Shown here piece by piece: positions 25,424 through 33,758 of a stretch of 36,180 bases of DNA (the stretch's first letter is position 1; each line of letters opens with the position of its first letter). Source of the stretch: an uncultured Alphaproteobacteria bacterium (GTDB lineage Bacteria; Pseudomonadota; Alphaproteobacteria; Thalassobaculales; Thalassobaculaceae); contig CACHDV010000013.1 of NCBI GenBank assembly GCA_902578675.1, forward strand, positions 1 to 36,180, given 5' to 3'. The position numbers were made by a program, and so were the translations under genes. The notes beneath the pieces were generated by a model. That model did not search any database. It saw only the letters and a program-made list of their open reading frames with translations, and was not told the origin of the DNA.

Positions 25424-25879
25424 ATGAACGATTTGGTTAGTGAAGAGGCGCGACAATGGATTGGCAAATCCGACGAACCAATTGAGGTAGAGGTTACCCG
25501 CCGCGATATTATAAAATACTCGGTCGCTACAGAACAAATATTAGATAAATTCATTAACGGCGACGAGGCACCTCCAATGTTTGTGGCTGGTTTGTCCCGC
25601 AAAATCGTTCCCATTGATGACCTAGGGTCGGACGGCCTGCCACCTGCTTCGCTTGTGCCTGATTTACCCTTAAAAAGGGTAATGGCGGGAGGAGTGTCAT
25701 TTCGCTTCCATCGCCCAGTGAAACCAGGCGATGTGCTTGTATTTAATCGAACACTATCCAACATTGTTGGGAAAAAAGGAAAAACCGGCCCCCTTATTTT
25801 TGTCACCTATTCGATCATTTGCGAGACAAAAAACGGTGAAGCTGTGTTAGACCAAGAACAGACACGTATCCTGAGGTAA
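25424..25879 (+). CDS. MaoC-like dehydratase, N-terminal (FAS1-type) half
   Basis: A 151-residue hot-dog protein resembling the N-terminal MaoC dehydratase domain. It has IEVEVTRRDIIKYSVAT at the start, DEAPPMFVAG, VMAGGVSFRFHRPVKPGD and a C-terminal FVTYSIICETKNGE strand. Such proteins usually pair with a second hot-dog subunit to form a heterodimeric hydratase; the next gene begins 6 bases later and fits that role. GAGGA precedes ATG 25424. The pair probably hydrates or dehydrates a hydroxyacyl-CoA or acyl-ACP. Confidence 0.82.
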   Translation: MNDLVSEEARQWIGKSDEPIEVEVTRRDIIKYSVATEQILDKFINGDEAPPMFVAGLSRKIVPIDDLGSDGLPPASLVPDLPLKRVMAGGVSFRFHRPVKPGDVLVFNRTLSNIVGKKGKTGPLIFVTYSIICETKNGEAVLDQEQTRILR

Positions 25880-25885
25880 AAAAAG

Positions 25886-26296
25886 ATGAAGATCGCAAAT
25901 CTTTCCGTTGGCCAACAACTGCCCATACGACATTTTAAGGCTTCTAACGTTTCGCTGTTTTGCTACAACGCAGCAATTTGGAATCCCCATCGCATCCACT
26001 ACGATGAAAAGTACACGAAAGAAATAGAACATCACCCAGAGATTGTAATAGATGGGCCACTTCAAGGAGATTGGCTAAGTCAGACAGTTACGAATTGGAT
26101 CAGTGATGATGGAAATCTACTGGAGTTCTCTTATGAAAACAGGCGAGCTTCTTTCTTGGGAGAAACTCTTTCCGCGGGAGGAGAGATAAAATCCATCGAT
26201 TATGACACAAACATCATTGAACTAGTTCTTTACATAAAAAATGAAAAAGCTGAGGTCACAACACCGGGCACCGCAAGAGTTAAAATCAAAAACTAA
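25886..26296 (+). CDS. MaoC-like dehydratase, C-terminal half
   Basis: A 136-residue hot-dog protein with the acyl-CoA hydratase active segment in altered form: NAAIWNPHRIHYDEKY, giving Asn-Pro and His-x-Asp but lacking the usual leading Asp of D-x-N-P. DGPLQGDWLSQ forms the next helix. It is 6 bases after the preceding MaoC-like gene, with GAGG as ribosome site, and is probably its subunit partner. Related pairs occur as fungal-type two-half hydratases and as 3-hydroxyacyl-dehydratase subunits. The substrate is unknown. Confidence 0.8.
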   Translation: MKIANLSVGQQLPIRHFKASNVSLFCYNAAIWNPHRIHYDEKYTKEIEHHPEIVIDGPLQGDWLSQTVTNWISDDGNLLEFSYENRRASFLGETLSAGGEIKSIDYDTNIIELVLYIKNEKAEVTTPGTARVKIKN

Positions 26297-26355
26297 GGAT
26301 TTAACTAAAAAAATTCATAATATATATACAATAAACAAAAGTTCAGGGGAATTAA

Positions 26356-26906
26356 ATGTTGGACTTTTCTAGAAGCGCTGAGACACAACCACTATTGATA
26401 GTTGACGATGACGAACCTTTTAGGAACCGCCTTGCTCGCGCCATGGAAAAGCGCGGTTTTGCTGTAACAACGGCGGCATCGGTCGCAGAAGGTTGCGACG
26501 TGGCCCGCCGCGATAAACCTACCTACGCTGTATTGGATTGCGTCTAGAAGACGGAAGTGGCTTAGAAATAGTTAAAGAGTTGCAGGGCTCTCAACCCGAG
26601 GCACGAATTATTGTCTTAACGGGGTACGGCAATATCGCGACCACTGTAGCGGCCGTTAAAGCTGGCGCAATTGATTATTTACCCAAACCAGCTGACGCTG
26701 ATGCAGTTGCTGCAGCATTACTTGAGCGTGAAAACGCTCTACCTCCACCTCCAGAAAATCCGATGTCCGCAGATAGAGTTAAATGGGAGCATATCCAAAG
26801 AGTCTTTGAGCAGTGTGGACGTAATGTGTCCGAAACAGCCAGAAGATTAAGGATGCACCGACGCACTCTTCAACGCATTCAAAACAAACACGCCCCAAGG
26901 GGTTAA
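26356..26906 (+). pseudogene. regA: ActR/RegA/PrrA-type response regulator with one-base frameshift
   Basis: Two overlapping frames together encode a complete RegA of about 183 residues. The first (26356-26547) gives the receiver start with acidic DDDEP and ends ...YAVLDCV-stop; the second (from 26538) gives RLEDGSGLEIVKEL, ITVL-like IIVLTGYG, KPADADAVAAALLERE, and the highly conserved DNA-binding end NVSETARRLRMHRRTLQRIQ. Normal homologues read VLDLRLEDG, so one base is missing near 26536-26540 (GAT-TTG became GATTG), right after the phosphoacceptor Asp61. GGGGAA precedes the ATG. RegA globally controls redox and carbon genes in alphaproteobacteria. Either a true mutation or a sequencing error; no slippery heptamer supports programmed shifting. 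The kinase gene regB is not here. Confidence 0.9.
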
Positions 26907-27076
26907 ACGGCCTAACTCTGAATAGCTCCTCCCGCTTCTAGGCTTGCGTACGCAGCTAATACGCACCTGCCCCGGCTGCCTTAACTCTGATATGTGTTAA
27001 TTACAAGCGGCACTATGGCGTTATATCAAAATGTCGTTTAACATTCCCGATATGTAATAGACGACTCGGAGTTTTA
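26907..27076. other. Intergenic region with short repeats between regA and the deacylase gene
   Basis: This 170-base gap is more GC-rich at its left than its flanks. It holds a perfect palindrome TGCGTACGCA (26945-26954), whose left half also pairs with TACGCA at 26960-26965, and a 9-mer direct repeat TAACTCTGA at 26913-26921 and 26982-26990. No clear terminator T-run or tRNA is visible. It should contain the promoter of the downstream deacylase gene; GGAG lies just before its ATG. Confidence 0.3.
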
Positions 27077-28783
27077 ATGGAAGAGACGCCCACGTTAATC
27101 ATTCGCAACGGAACTATCATTGACGGCTCTGGTGGCCAGACTTATGAAGCGGATATTGAAGTTACCGGCTCTAAAATAAGCCATATTGGAAAATCTCACA
27201 GAAAAGCTGATTATGAAATAGACGCGAGCGATCGAATTGTCACGCCTGGCTTTGTAGATATTCATACCCACTATGATGCGCAAGTTACATGGGCTAATCA
27301 AATAACTCCTTCCTCCTGCAACGGAGTAACATCCGTGTTAATGGGCAATTGTGGTGTTGGTTTTGCTCCGGTTAACCCGGATCAGCACGACATGTTAATT
27401 TCTTTGATGGAAGGCGTTGAAGATATACCCGAAGTTGTCCTTAGTGAAGGGCTGCCTTGGACCTGGGAAACTTTTGCTGACTATCTCGATACGTTGGAAG
27501 AGAGAAGTTTTGATGTTGATGTTGCAACGCAGGTCCCTCACGCAGCTTTAAGAGTTTATGTAATGGGCAAACGCGGTGCTAACCGTGAACCCGCTTCTTC
27601 CGAAGATAGGGCAAAAATGGCTAAATTAGCAGCTGAAGGTATCCAAGCTGGCGCCTTTGGATTTTCTACATCCCGACTGCTACAACACCGCACGGCTGAA
27701 GGCGAGCCAATTCCTTCTTATGGCGCCGCTGAAGAAGAACTTCAAGAAATTGCAGGAGCTATCTCAAAGGTCGGCCGGGGTTGGCTGCAAGTTGTTGCTG
27801 ATTTCGGGGAAAGCCAAGAATCCGAGTTCTCCATGCTAAAACGGCTAGTAGAAAAGTCCGGATTACCTCTTACAATGACATTACTTCAACGCGACTCTTG
27901 GCCAAATGAATGGTCTGAGCTTTTAGAGAAGATAGAAGCGGCAAATGCCGAAGGATATTTGATAACTGGTCAAGTAAGAGGCCGCCCAACAAGTACTCTT
28001 CTTGGTTTCGAACTTTCTGAAAATCCTTTCTTAGGCTGCCCAAGTTGGAGTGAAGTAGCAGCTTTGGATATAAAAGCTAAATTTAAAGTATTAAGTGACC
28101 CAGCGTTCAGAGAACGATTAGTTAACGAACCAGGTGGAACGAAAGAACAAATTGCAAGATACCGTGATTGGGATAAAATTTTTCTGCTTGGAAATCCGCC
28201 TCAATACGAGCCTCTTCCAGAAAGTAGCATTGCTGCACTTGCAAAAAAACAAAACACAAGTCCAGCTAAGATAGCTTTTGATTTAATGATGGAAGATGAG
28301 GGAAAAACAATACTGTATCACCCTATGTCAAACTATAGTGCTGGTGACATGTCCTGCGTTCATTCGATGCTACAGCACCCTAATACATTAATGGGGCTGG
28401 GAGACGGCGGAGCACATGTTGGAATAATGTGTGATGCAACAGACATGACACATGCCCTAACACACTGGACCCGCGATCGAACACGAGGGGACTTACTTCC
28501 AATTGAAAATACTGTTCAAAGAATGACGTACAACAATGCTCGAGCAATCGGCCTTAACGACAGAGGGTTAATTCGAGCGGGCTACAAAGCCGATATTAAT
28601 GTCATTAATTATGATCAACTTCAACTTGATGCGCCGAAGATACATTATGATCTTCCTGCAGGGGGAAAACGTCTTATCCAAAAAGCAACTGGATATGACC
28701 ACACTATTTTATCCGGGGTGCCAGTATGGGTGAACGGTAATCCAACCGGTCGATTGCCTGGCAAACTGTTACGAAGCCAATAA
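27077..28783 (+). CDS. N-acyl-D-amino-acid deacylase family amidohydrolase
   Basis: A 568-residue D-aminoacylase-type amidohydrolase that should remove the acyl group from an N-acyl-D-amino acid. The metal site shows His63 and His65 in DIHTHYDAQ and Cys92 in MGNCGVGF, each four residues earlier than His67, His69 and Cys96 of the Alcaligenes enzyme; the catalytic Asp is in GLGDGGAHVG near the C-terminal third. Its start (IIRNGTIIDGSG) is classic. No signal peptide is seen, so it acts in the cytoplasm. It is followed by an oxidoreductase and a D-amino acid dehydrogenase gene, which fits use of D-amino acid derivatives. Hydantoin or dipeptide substrates are also possible. Confidence 0.88.
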   Translation: MEETPTLIIRNGTIIDGSGGQTYEADIEVTGSKISHIGKSHRKADYEIDASDRIVTPGFVDIHTHYDAQVTWANQITPSSCNGVTSVLMGNCGVGFAPVNPDQHDMLISLMEGVEDIPEVVLSEGLPWTWETFADYLDTLEERSFDVDVATQVPHAALRVYVMGKRGANREPASSEDRAKMAKLAAEGIQAGAFGFSTSRLLQHRTAEGEPIPSYGAAEEELQEIAGAISKVGRGWLQVVADFGESQESEFSMLKRLVEKSGLPLTMTLLQRDSWPNEWSELLEKIEAANAEGYLITGQVRGRPTSTLLGFELSENPFLGCPSWSEVAALDIKAKFKVLSDPAFRERLVNEPGGTKEQIARYRDWDKIFLLGNPPQYEPLPESSIAALAKKQNTSPAKIAFDLMMEDEGKTILYHPMSNYSAGDMSCVHSMLQHPNTLMGLGDGGAHVGIMCDATDMTHALTHWTRDRTRGDLLPIENTVQRMTYNNARAIGLNDRGLIRAGYKADINVINYDQLQLDAPKIHYDLPAGGKRLIQKATGYDHTILSGVPVWVNGNPTGRLPGKLLRSQ

Positions 28784-28802
28784 AATTTAGGTCGTTACTG
28801 AT

Positions 28803-29792
28803 ATGCGAGCAAGTTGGTATGAAAAAACCGGGCCGGCAATAGATGTACTCCAAATTGGCACGATGGAAACGCCGGAAGCATGTGATAATGAAGTTAGGAT
28901 TAAAATATTTGCTTCCGGTGTAAACCCCGCAGATGTGAAACTGCGAGCTGGTCAATCTAGCTATGGTTATAATTTTGATAGGGTAATCCCGAATAGTGAT
29001 GGTGCAGGTATAATTGACCAAGTTGGCCCGGGGGTATCTAAAAACCGTATTGGCCAGCGTGTTTGGCTATTCAACGGACAACGCCTAGGCCGCGCTTTTG
29101 GAACCGCCGCCGAGTATATTTGTATTAATGTTAATTATGTAACAGAATTACCGGACCATGTTTCTTTCGATGAGGGTGCTACATTAGGTATTCCAGGATT
29201 AACCGCATATCATAGTGTTTTTGCCGACGGCTCAGTTAACGGAAAAACCATCCTTATTACTGGCGGAGCTGGCGCCGTGGGTTTTTATGCTACTTCCCTT
29301 GCTTCTTGGGGAGGCGCTAACGTGTTATGTACTGTGAGCGGCGATCAAAAAGCTAAACGCGCGCTGCTGGCAGGGGCAGAAAATGTAATAAATTATAAAA
29401 CAGAGGATGTGGCTGAAAGGGTTGATGCCTATACGAAAGGCAAAGGTGTAGATCGCTTAATCACCGTAGATTTTGGTGGAGACCTTCCCTGGATGACCTC
29501 TATTATGCGACAGAATAGTTGCGTATCCGCTTATGCTTCAGATTCAGATAAGATGCCAAGATTAGATTTTTTCTCGTTTATGAGAAGAAATATACAAATC
29601 CGCCCCTTTATTCTAAATTCGCTCCCACAACAGGAACTTAATAGTGCTTGTTCCGGCGTAAATCGCTGGCTCGTTGAAAAACCAAACTCATTACGGCCTA
29701 TCGCCAAAAAGTTTTCCTTGGAAGATATTATTGAAGCTCACGAACTTGTGGAAAGTTCGACTAAATTTGGAACCGTTATAGTAAACCCTTAA
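28803..29792 (+). CDS. NADPH:quinone reductase-like zinc-independent MDR protein
   Basis: A 329-residue medium-chain dehydrogenase/reductase of the quinone-oxidoreductase type. It has the GroES-like N-terminal domain (SGVNPADVKLRAG, then SDGAGIIDQVG), the Rossmann dinucleotide motif GGAGAVGFYA near residue 155, and GAENVINYKTED. No zinc-binding Cys/His set is visible, consistent with quinone or enal reductases. It starts 19 bases after the deacylase stop and is probably co-transcribed. Its role beside a D-aminoacylase is not established; reduction of an unsaturated carbonyl is an inference. Confidence 0.87.
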   Translation: MRASWYEKTGPAIDVLQIGTMETPEACDNEVRIKIFASGVNPADVKLRAGQSSYGYNFDRVIPNSDGAGIIDQVGPGVSKNRIGQRVWLFNGQRLGRAFGTAAEYICINVNYVTELPDHVSFDEGATLGIPGLTAYHSVFADGSVNGKTILITGGAGAVGFYATSLASWGGANVLCTVSGDQKAKRALLAGAENVINYKTEDVAERVDAYTKGKGVDRLITVDFGGDLPWMTSIMRQNSCVSAYASDSDKMPRLDFFSFMRRNIQIRPFILNSLPQQELNSACSGVNRWLVEKPNSLRPIAKKFSLEDIIEAHELVESSTKFGTVIVNP

Positions 29793-29810
29793 ACCACTTA
29801 CTTAGCACAA

Positions 29811-31058
29811 CTAGAACCGGTCCAATCTATAAGGTGTCATATCTATGTTAAGTGGCTGGTTTGAAGCAAGTCCGGCAATCATTCTCCCCGTCATTGGCGC
29901 GCCAGTTAAACCAAGATGAGCATGGCCAAAACCGTAAAAAAGCCCCGGGTACCCTGGAACTTCTCCAATATAGGGCACTGAGTCTGGCGGAGAAGGTCGT
30001 CTTCCCATCCACTCTTGAACAGACGACGTGTTGAGTTTGGGGAAAAGCGATTTAGCGTGGTCTTTAAAGATTAAAGCGCGTTTATAGTTAGGAGGCGCAT
30101 CAACACCGGCAAACTCAGCCGTCCCCGCACTCCTCATTCCCATTTCCATAGAGCTTGAAACAAATTTATTATCTGCATCCAATATTGAGTTTTTTAAAGT
30201 CACGTCTGGTTCTTTGAAAATGAGGTGATAACCACGCTCTGCCTCAAGCAGCACATTTACGCCAAAATCTTTTAAGAGTTTTGCCGACCAAACTCCCGCT
30301 GTTAGAACAAGTTTTGATGCCTGCTTGTTGCCATTATCGGTAACAATTTCATACCCCCCATTAGTGAGAGGAACTATCCTCTTTACTTCTGCTTTAAAAT
30401 ATTTAACTCCCTGGGCTATGGCTTTTTCGGCAATAACTTTACCGAGCCGGCCTGGGTTTGTTGTCCTACCTTGACCATTAATCAAGACACCATTTTGTAT
30501 AGAGGGCGAAAGGTCTGGTTCTAATTCTCTTGCCTCATCCCCAGTAATTGCTTGAATGGGCACTCCCCGTTCTCTACGTAACTTCCATTCAAGTGTCTCT
30601 AAATTCATCTTAGTTTTACTACGTGTCACAAAAACATAGGAGCAATCCTCGATTAAGTTTTCATGCCCTGTACCCTTTAATAATTGCTTGTATAAATCAA
30701 GATTAGGTCGATTTAGATTAAGCATAGCGTCCGCTATTGCCGGCAATTTCTCGACACTACCAGACTTTAGGAACTCAACTAACCAGGGTAACATCCGAGG
30801 GAAATACGACCACCTAATTGATAGCGGGCCTGATGGATCAAGCAACCACTTCGGAACTTTTTTCCAAAGCCCAGGCATAGATTGAGGGATGCACGCCCAC
30901 TGGGAAATGACTCCCGCATTGCCAAAACTTGTTGCTTCAGATGGCTCATCTCGATCTACCAGCGTGACATTAAATCCCTTTTCATTTAATGCGATAGCAT
31001 TACAAATTCCAACAATGCCAGCACCTAATACCAATACGTCCGTGTCTTGATGTGTCAT
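29811..31058 (-). CDS. dadA: D-amino acid dehydrogenase small subunit family (DadA-like)
   Basis: A 415-residue FAD-dependent DAO-superfamily enzyme with the FAD motif VLGAGIVG at about residues 10-17, the acidic LVDRDEP segment and the classical SFGNAGVIS loop. DadA-like enzymes oxidise D-amino acids to keto acids and ammonia, feeding electrons to the respiratory chain from the inner face of the membrane. The C-terminal end YGFGHAHLGLTGAPMTGRMI is typical. It converges on the quinone-reductase-like gene (18-base gap), so it is a separate transcript, but the neighbouring N-acyl-D-amino-acid deacylase supports the substrate call. Glycine- or sarcosine-oxidase type activity is an alternative. 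Confidence 0.85.
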   Translation of the reverse strand: MTHQDTDVLVLGAGIVGICNAIALNEKGFNVTLVDRDEPSEATSFGNAGVISQWACIPQSMPGLWKKVPKWLLDPSGPLSIRWSYFPRMLPWLVEFLKSGSVEKLPAIADAMLNLNRPNLDLYKQLLKGTGHENLIEDCSYVFVTRSKTKMNLETLEWKLRRERGVPIQAITGDEARELEPDLSPSIQNGVLINGQGRTTNPGRLGKVIAEKAIAQGVKYFKAEVKRIVPLTNGGYEIVTDNGNKQASKLVLTAGVWSAKLLKDFGVNVLLEAERGYHLIFKEPDVTLKNSILDADNKFVSSSMEMGMRSAGTAEFAGVDAPPNYKRALIFKDHAKSLFPKLNTSSVQEWMGRRPSPPDSVPYIGEVPGYPGLFYGFGHAHLGLTGAPMTGRMIAGLASNQPLNIDMTPYRLDRF

Positions 31059-31104
31059 AGTGTATCCAAAGCGGTTTAATAATCGTTAAATTTTTAATAG
31101 AGCT

Positions 31105-32075
31105 ATGTATAGATATATCATAGTACGAATTCTACTTATGATACCAACCGTATTTGGGGCGGGCGCACTCGTTTTTTCCTTATGCGCATAATACCTAGCG
31201 ACATATGTCTTACTCGCTAGGTCGACTTTGGTACAGATTTAAGTCCTGACACTTTGAATTTTTGCAGGCAGGAACTGGGTTTAGACAAGCCCATATTGAA
31301 CCAACTTTGGGAGTTTTTTAGGAAAACTTTCACTCTTTATTTTAGCGTGTCTATGTGGACCGGTAACGACATGAGCGAGGAGATAAAACTCCGTCTAGCT
31401 CTCTCGTTTCAACTAGCTTTCATGGCATTATCACTAACAATACTTACTGCCGTTCCACTTGGTGTAGTAGCTGCCTACTATAAAGGGCGTTGGCAAGATT
31501 ATATTATACAGGTTTTGTCCATTACTGGTGTTGCCATTCCCTCCTTTTGGTTAGGCATAATGGTTTTAATGGGCATTTTGATCATTACCCAGAAACTTAC
31601 TGGCAGCCCATGGATGCCGCCCATCATTTTTGTGTCACCTTTTGAGAATATATTAAACAACTTATTACAACTTATAATACCAGCAATTGTAATTGCTTTG
31701 AGATATATCGCCATTACACAAAAAATGACGCGATCTGAGATATTAGAAATACTTAGAGAGGATTACGTTTTAAATGCTCGAGCCTATGGCTTAAATGAAT
31801 TTAGCATAATGAATAGATACGTACTAAGAAACTCAAGTCTCCCTGTTATCACTGTGTTAGGAAATGAATTTGCATTTCTCATAGGTGGACTAGTAATAAC
31901 AGAGCAAGTTTTTAATCTTAACGGTAAAGGGGCATTACTCCTGCAATCTGTAGAAAATGCAGATTATATTGTTACACAAAACCTAGTAGTGTTGTTGGCG
32001 TTAATTTTCGCGACCATAAATATAATTATCGACCTTACTTATGCTTATTTAGATCCGCGTGTGAGGTTCAACTAG
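31105..32075 (+). pseudogene. Broken DppB/OppB-type ABC transporter permease
   Basis: The normal gene would start at ATG 31105 (MYRYIIVRILLMIPTVFG..., a typical DppB first membrane segment). The frame then stops at 31189-31191 because one base is missing: adding one T to the T6 run at 31172-31177 gives ALVFFLMRIIPSDI as in homologues. In the restored frame a second lesion, TAG at 31218-31220, follows. Beyond it the protein continues intact (LGLDKPIL, five more membrane segments, the EAA-like loop ARAYGLNEFSIMNRYVLRNSSLP, and terminal DPRVRFN). An internal TTG start at 31254 has no ribosome site. No DppC, ATPase or binding-protein gene is adjacent. Its 3-base overlap with the exporter gene is tail to tail. 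Confidence 0.85.
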
Positions 32076-33595
32076 GATTCTTTGCCCCTCGTGAAAGATT
32101 TGACGAAAAATATCAGCGGCAAAGCTAAAAAACCAGTTATGGCGAGAAAGTAGAATGCATTAATATATCCGATCATGGCAGATTGCCTCTCTATTTCGCC
32201 GCTTAGGTTACTAAGGTCAAAAAACATGTTGGAATTCGGAGAACCCATTTCACGTCCAAAAAGTAAAATCTCATTAAAAGGGTTTATAAAATGCGCAAGA
32301 TCAGAATAATTAATTGATGTTGAACGGATAACGATCGTTATTGTTAGGGAGATGTATATGCTACTCCCTATGTTCCTAAGCAAGTGCAAGACGGCGGTTC
32401 CCTCAGGAACAAACTTAGGGTCAATGTTAGAAAACATCACAATAGTGAGTGGAACCCATGACAGACCTACCCCAAAACCCTGGATTGCACTTGCCCATGC
32501 AACACCCGCAGTTGTCATATTAATGTCGAAATTCGCTAGTAACCAACAAGAGCTTGCTTGAGCAATGAAGCCTAAAGCCAGTCCAATGCGAGGATCTCGT
32601 TTACTAATTATGAGGACTAAAAAATTTCCCATAAATGCGCCGAAACCTCGTGCGGCTAAAAGTAAACCAATTATAGACTCTGGATAACCTCTTAAATCTT
32701 GAAGCATGCTTGGGTAAAGAACGAGCGGTGTAAAATTTAGCGTGCCGTAAATAAATACAAGGACAAATCCTAATAAATAATTTCTATCTTTTAATAACCA
32801 TGGATTTAGATACGGATTTCTCGAAGTTAGTATATGAGCGGTAAAGATATAAAAACAGATAATAGCAACAGCTGCCTCTATAAGTATTTCTTTAGAGTCA
32901 AACCAATCAAGCCTATTACCCCTGTCCAACATCAACTGCAAGGCAGTTACTGCTATCGACAAGCTAATAAAACCCGTCCAATCCAACTTACTGAGCTTAT
33001 TGTGCGTTGTATTCCTCACATAAAACCAGGCCCCTAAAAATGCTAACAGGCTGAAAGGTGCAATAATGTAGAAGATCCAACGCCAACTATAGGCCTCAGA
33101 AATATAACCCCCAACCGTTGGTCCAATTATAGGACCACAAACAACCCCCATGCCCCAAACAGCAGTGGCAAAGCTGTGCAGTCGCCTCGGGAAAACACCC
33201 AAAATTATTGCTTGTGATAGTGGCACTAACGGACCACCGAATGCTCCTTGAAAAACTCTGTAGATGACTAATTCTGGGAGTGCATTCGCTTGACCACAGA
33301 GTATCGACGACGTAGCGAAACCAAAGATCGCGCAAAGCATTAGACGCCGCTGGCCAAACCGAAGCGTCAACCAGCCTGTCATGGGTGTCACAATTGCTGT
33401 TCCAATAATGTTGAAGGTCACTGTCCAGGCTATTTGGTCCTGTGTAGCTCCCAATGCGCCTTGCAACTGCGGCAACGCTATATTAGCGATTGTCATACTC
33501 ATAGCATAGAGAGTTGAGGTCAGCGTCAGAGTCCCCAATATCAGCCATTGGAAAAATGTTATTCCCTTGGACGAACCATCTAACGCACTACTCAT
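32072..33595 (-). CDS. DHA2-type (EmrB-like, 14-segment) MFS efflux transporter
   Basis: A 507-residue membrane protein with about 14 hydrophobic segments. Signatures are ALPQLQGALGATQDQIAWTV, the loop motif GWLTLRFGQRR, RVFQGAFGGPLVPLSQAI, VCGPIIGPTVGGYISEAYSWRW and the late LAITGFLALPLIFF. These indicate an EmrB-like proton-driven drug or metabolite exporter of the inner membrane. No EmrA (membrane-fusion) gene adjoins it in the window, which is unusual for this type. No clear ribosome site is seen before ATG 33595. It converges on the broken ABC permease. Confidence 0.9.
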   Translation of the reverse strand: MSSALDGSSKGITFFQWLILGTLTLTSTLYAMSMTIANIALPQLQGALGATQDQIAWTVTFNIIGTAIVTPMTGWLTLRFGQRRLMLCAIFGFATSSILCGQANALPELVIYRVFQGAFGGPLVPLSQAIILGVFPRRLHSFATAVWGMGVVCGPIIGPTVGGYISEAYSWRWIFYIIAPFSLLAFLGAWFYVRNTTHNKLSKLDWTGFISLSIAVTALQLMLDRGNRLDWFDSKEILIEAAVAIICFYIFTAHILTSRNPYLNPWLLKDRNYLLGFVLVFIYGTLNFTPLVLYPSMLQDLRGYPESIIGLLLAARGFGAFMGNFLVLIISKRDPRIGLALGFIAQASSCWLLANFDINMTTAGVAWASAIQGFGVGLSWVPLTIVMFSNIDPKFVPEGTAVLHLLRNIGSSIYISLTITIVIRSTSINYSDLAHFINPFNEILLFGREMGSPNSNMFFDLSNLSGEIERQSAMIGYINAFYFLAITGFLALPLIFFVKSFTRGKES

Positions 33596-33758
33596 GATAC
33601 ATGCTATTTTGCAAGAATGCTTTAAACTTCATGGAAGCCAAATTTCATATTAAGACTTTTTGTTATTTAGGATTTTTTATGTTTCCAGAAATAGTTTATA
33701 GGAGCCGAAGACACGTTTTGCAGTACCTTAAGGGGGGATTCAACCCACGACAAAGGTT

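Noticed and set aside
26536-26547. Programmed ribosomal frameshift in regA
   Set aside because: GGATTGCG offers no X-XXY-YYZ slippery site, no nearby strong hairpin is evident, and RegA is not known to use recoding.
31254-32075. A genuine short permease starting at the TTG at 31254
   Set aside because: There is no ribosome site, the first membrane segment would be missing, and the missing part is recognisable upstream in another frame.
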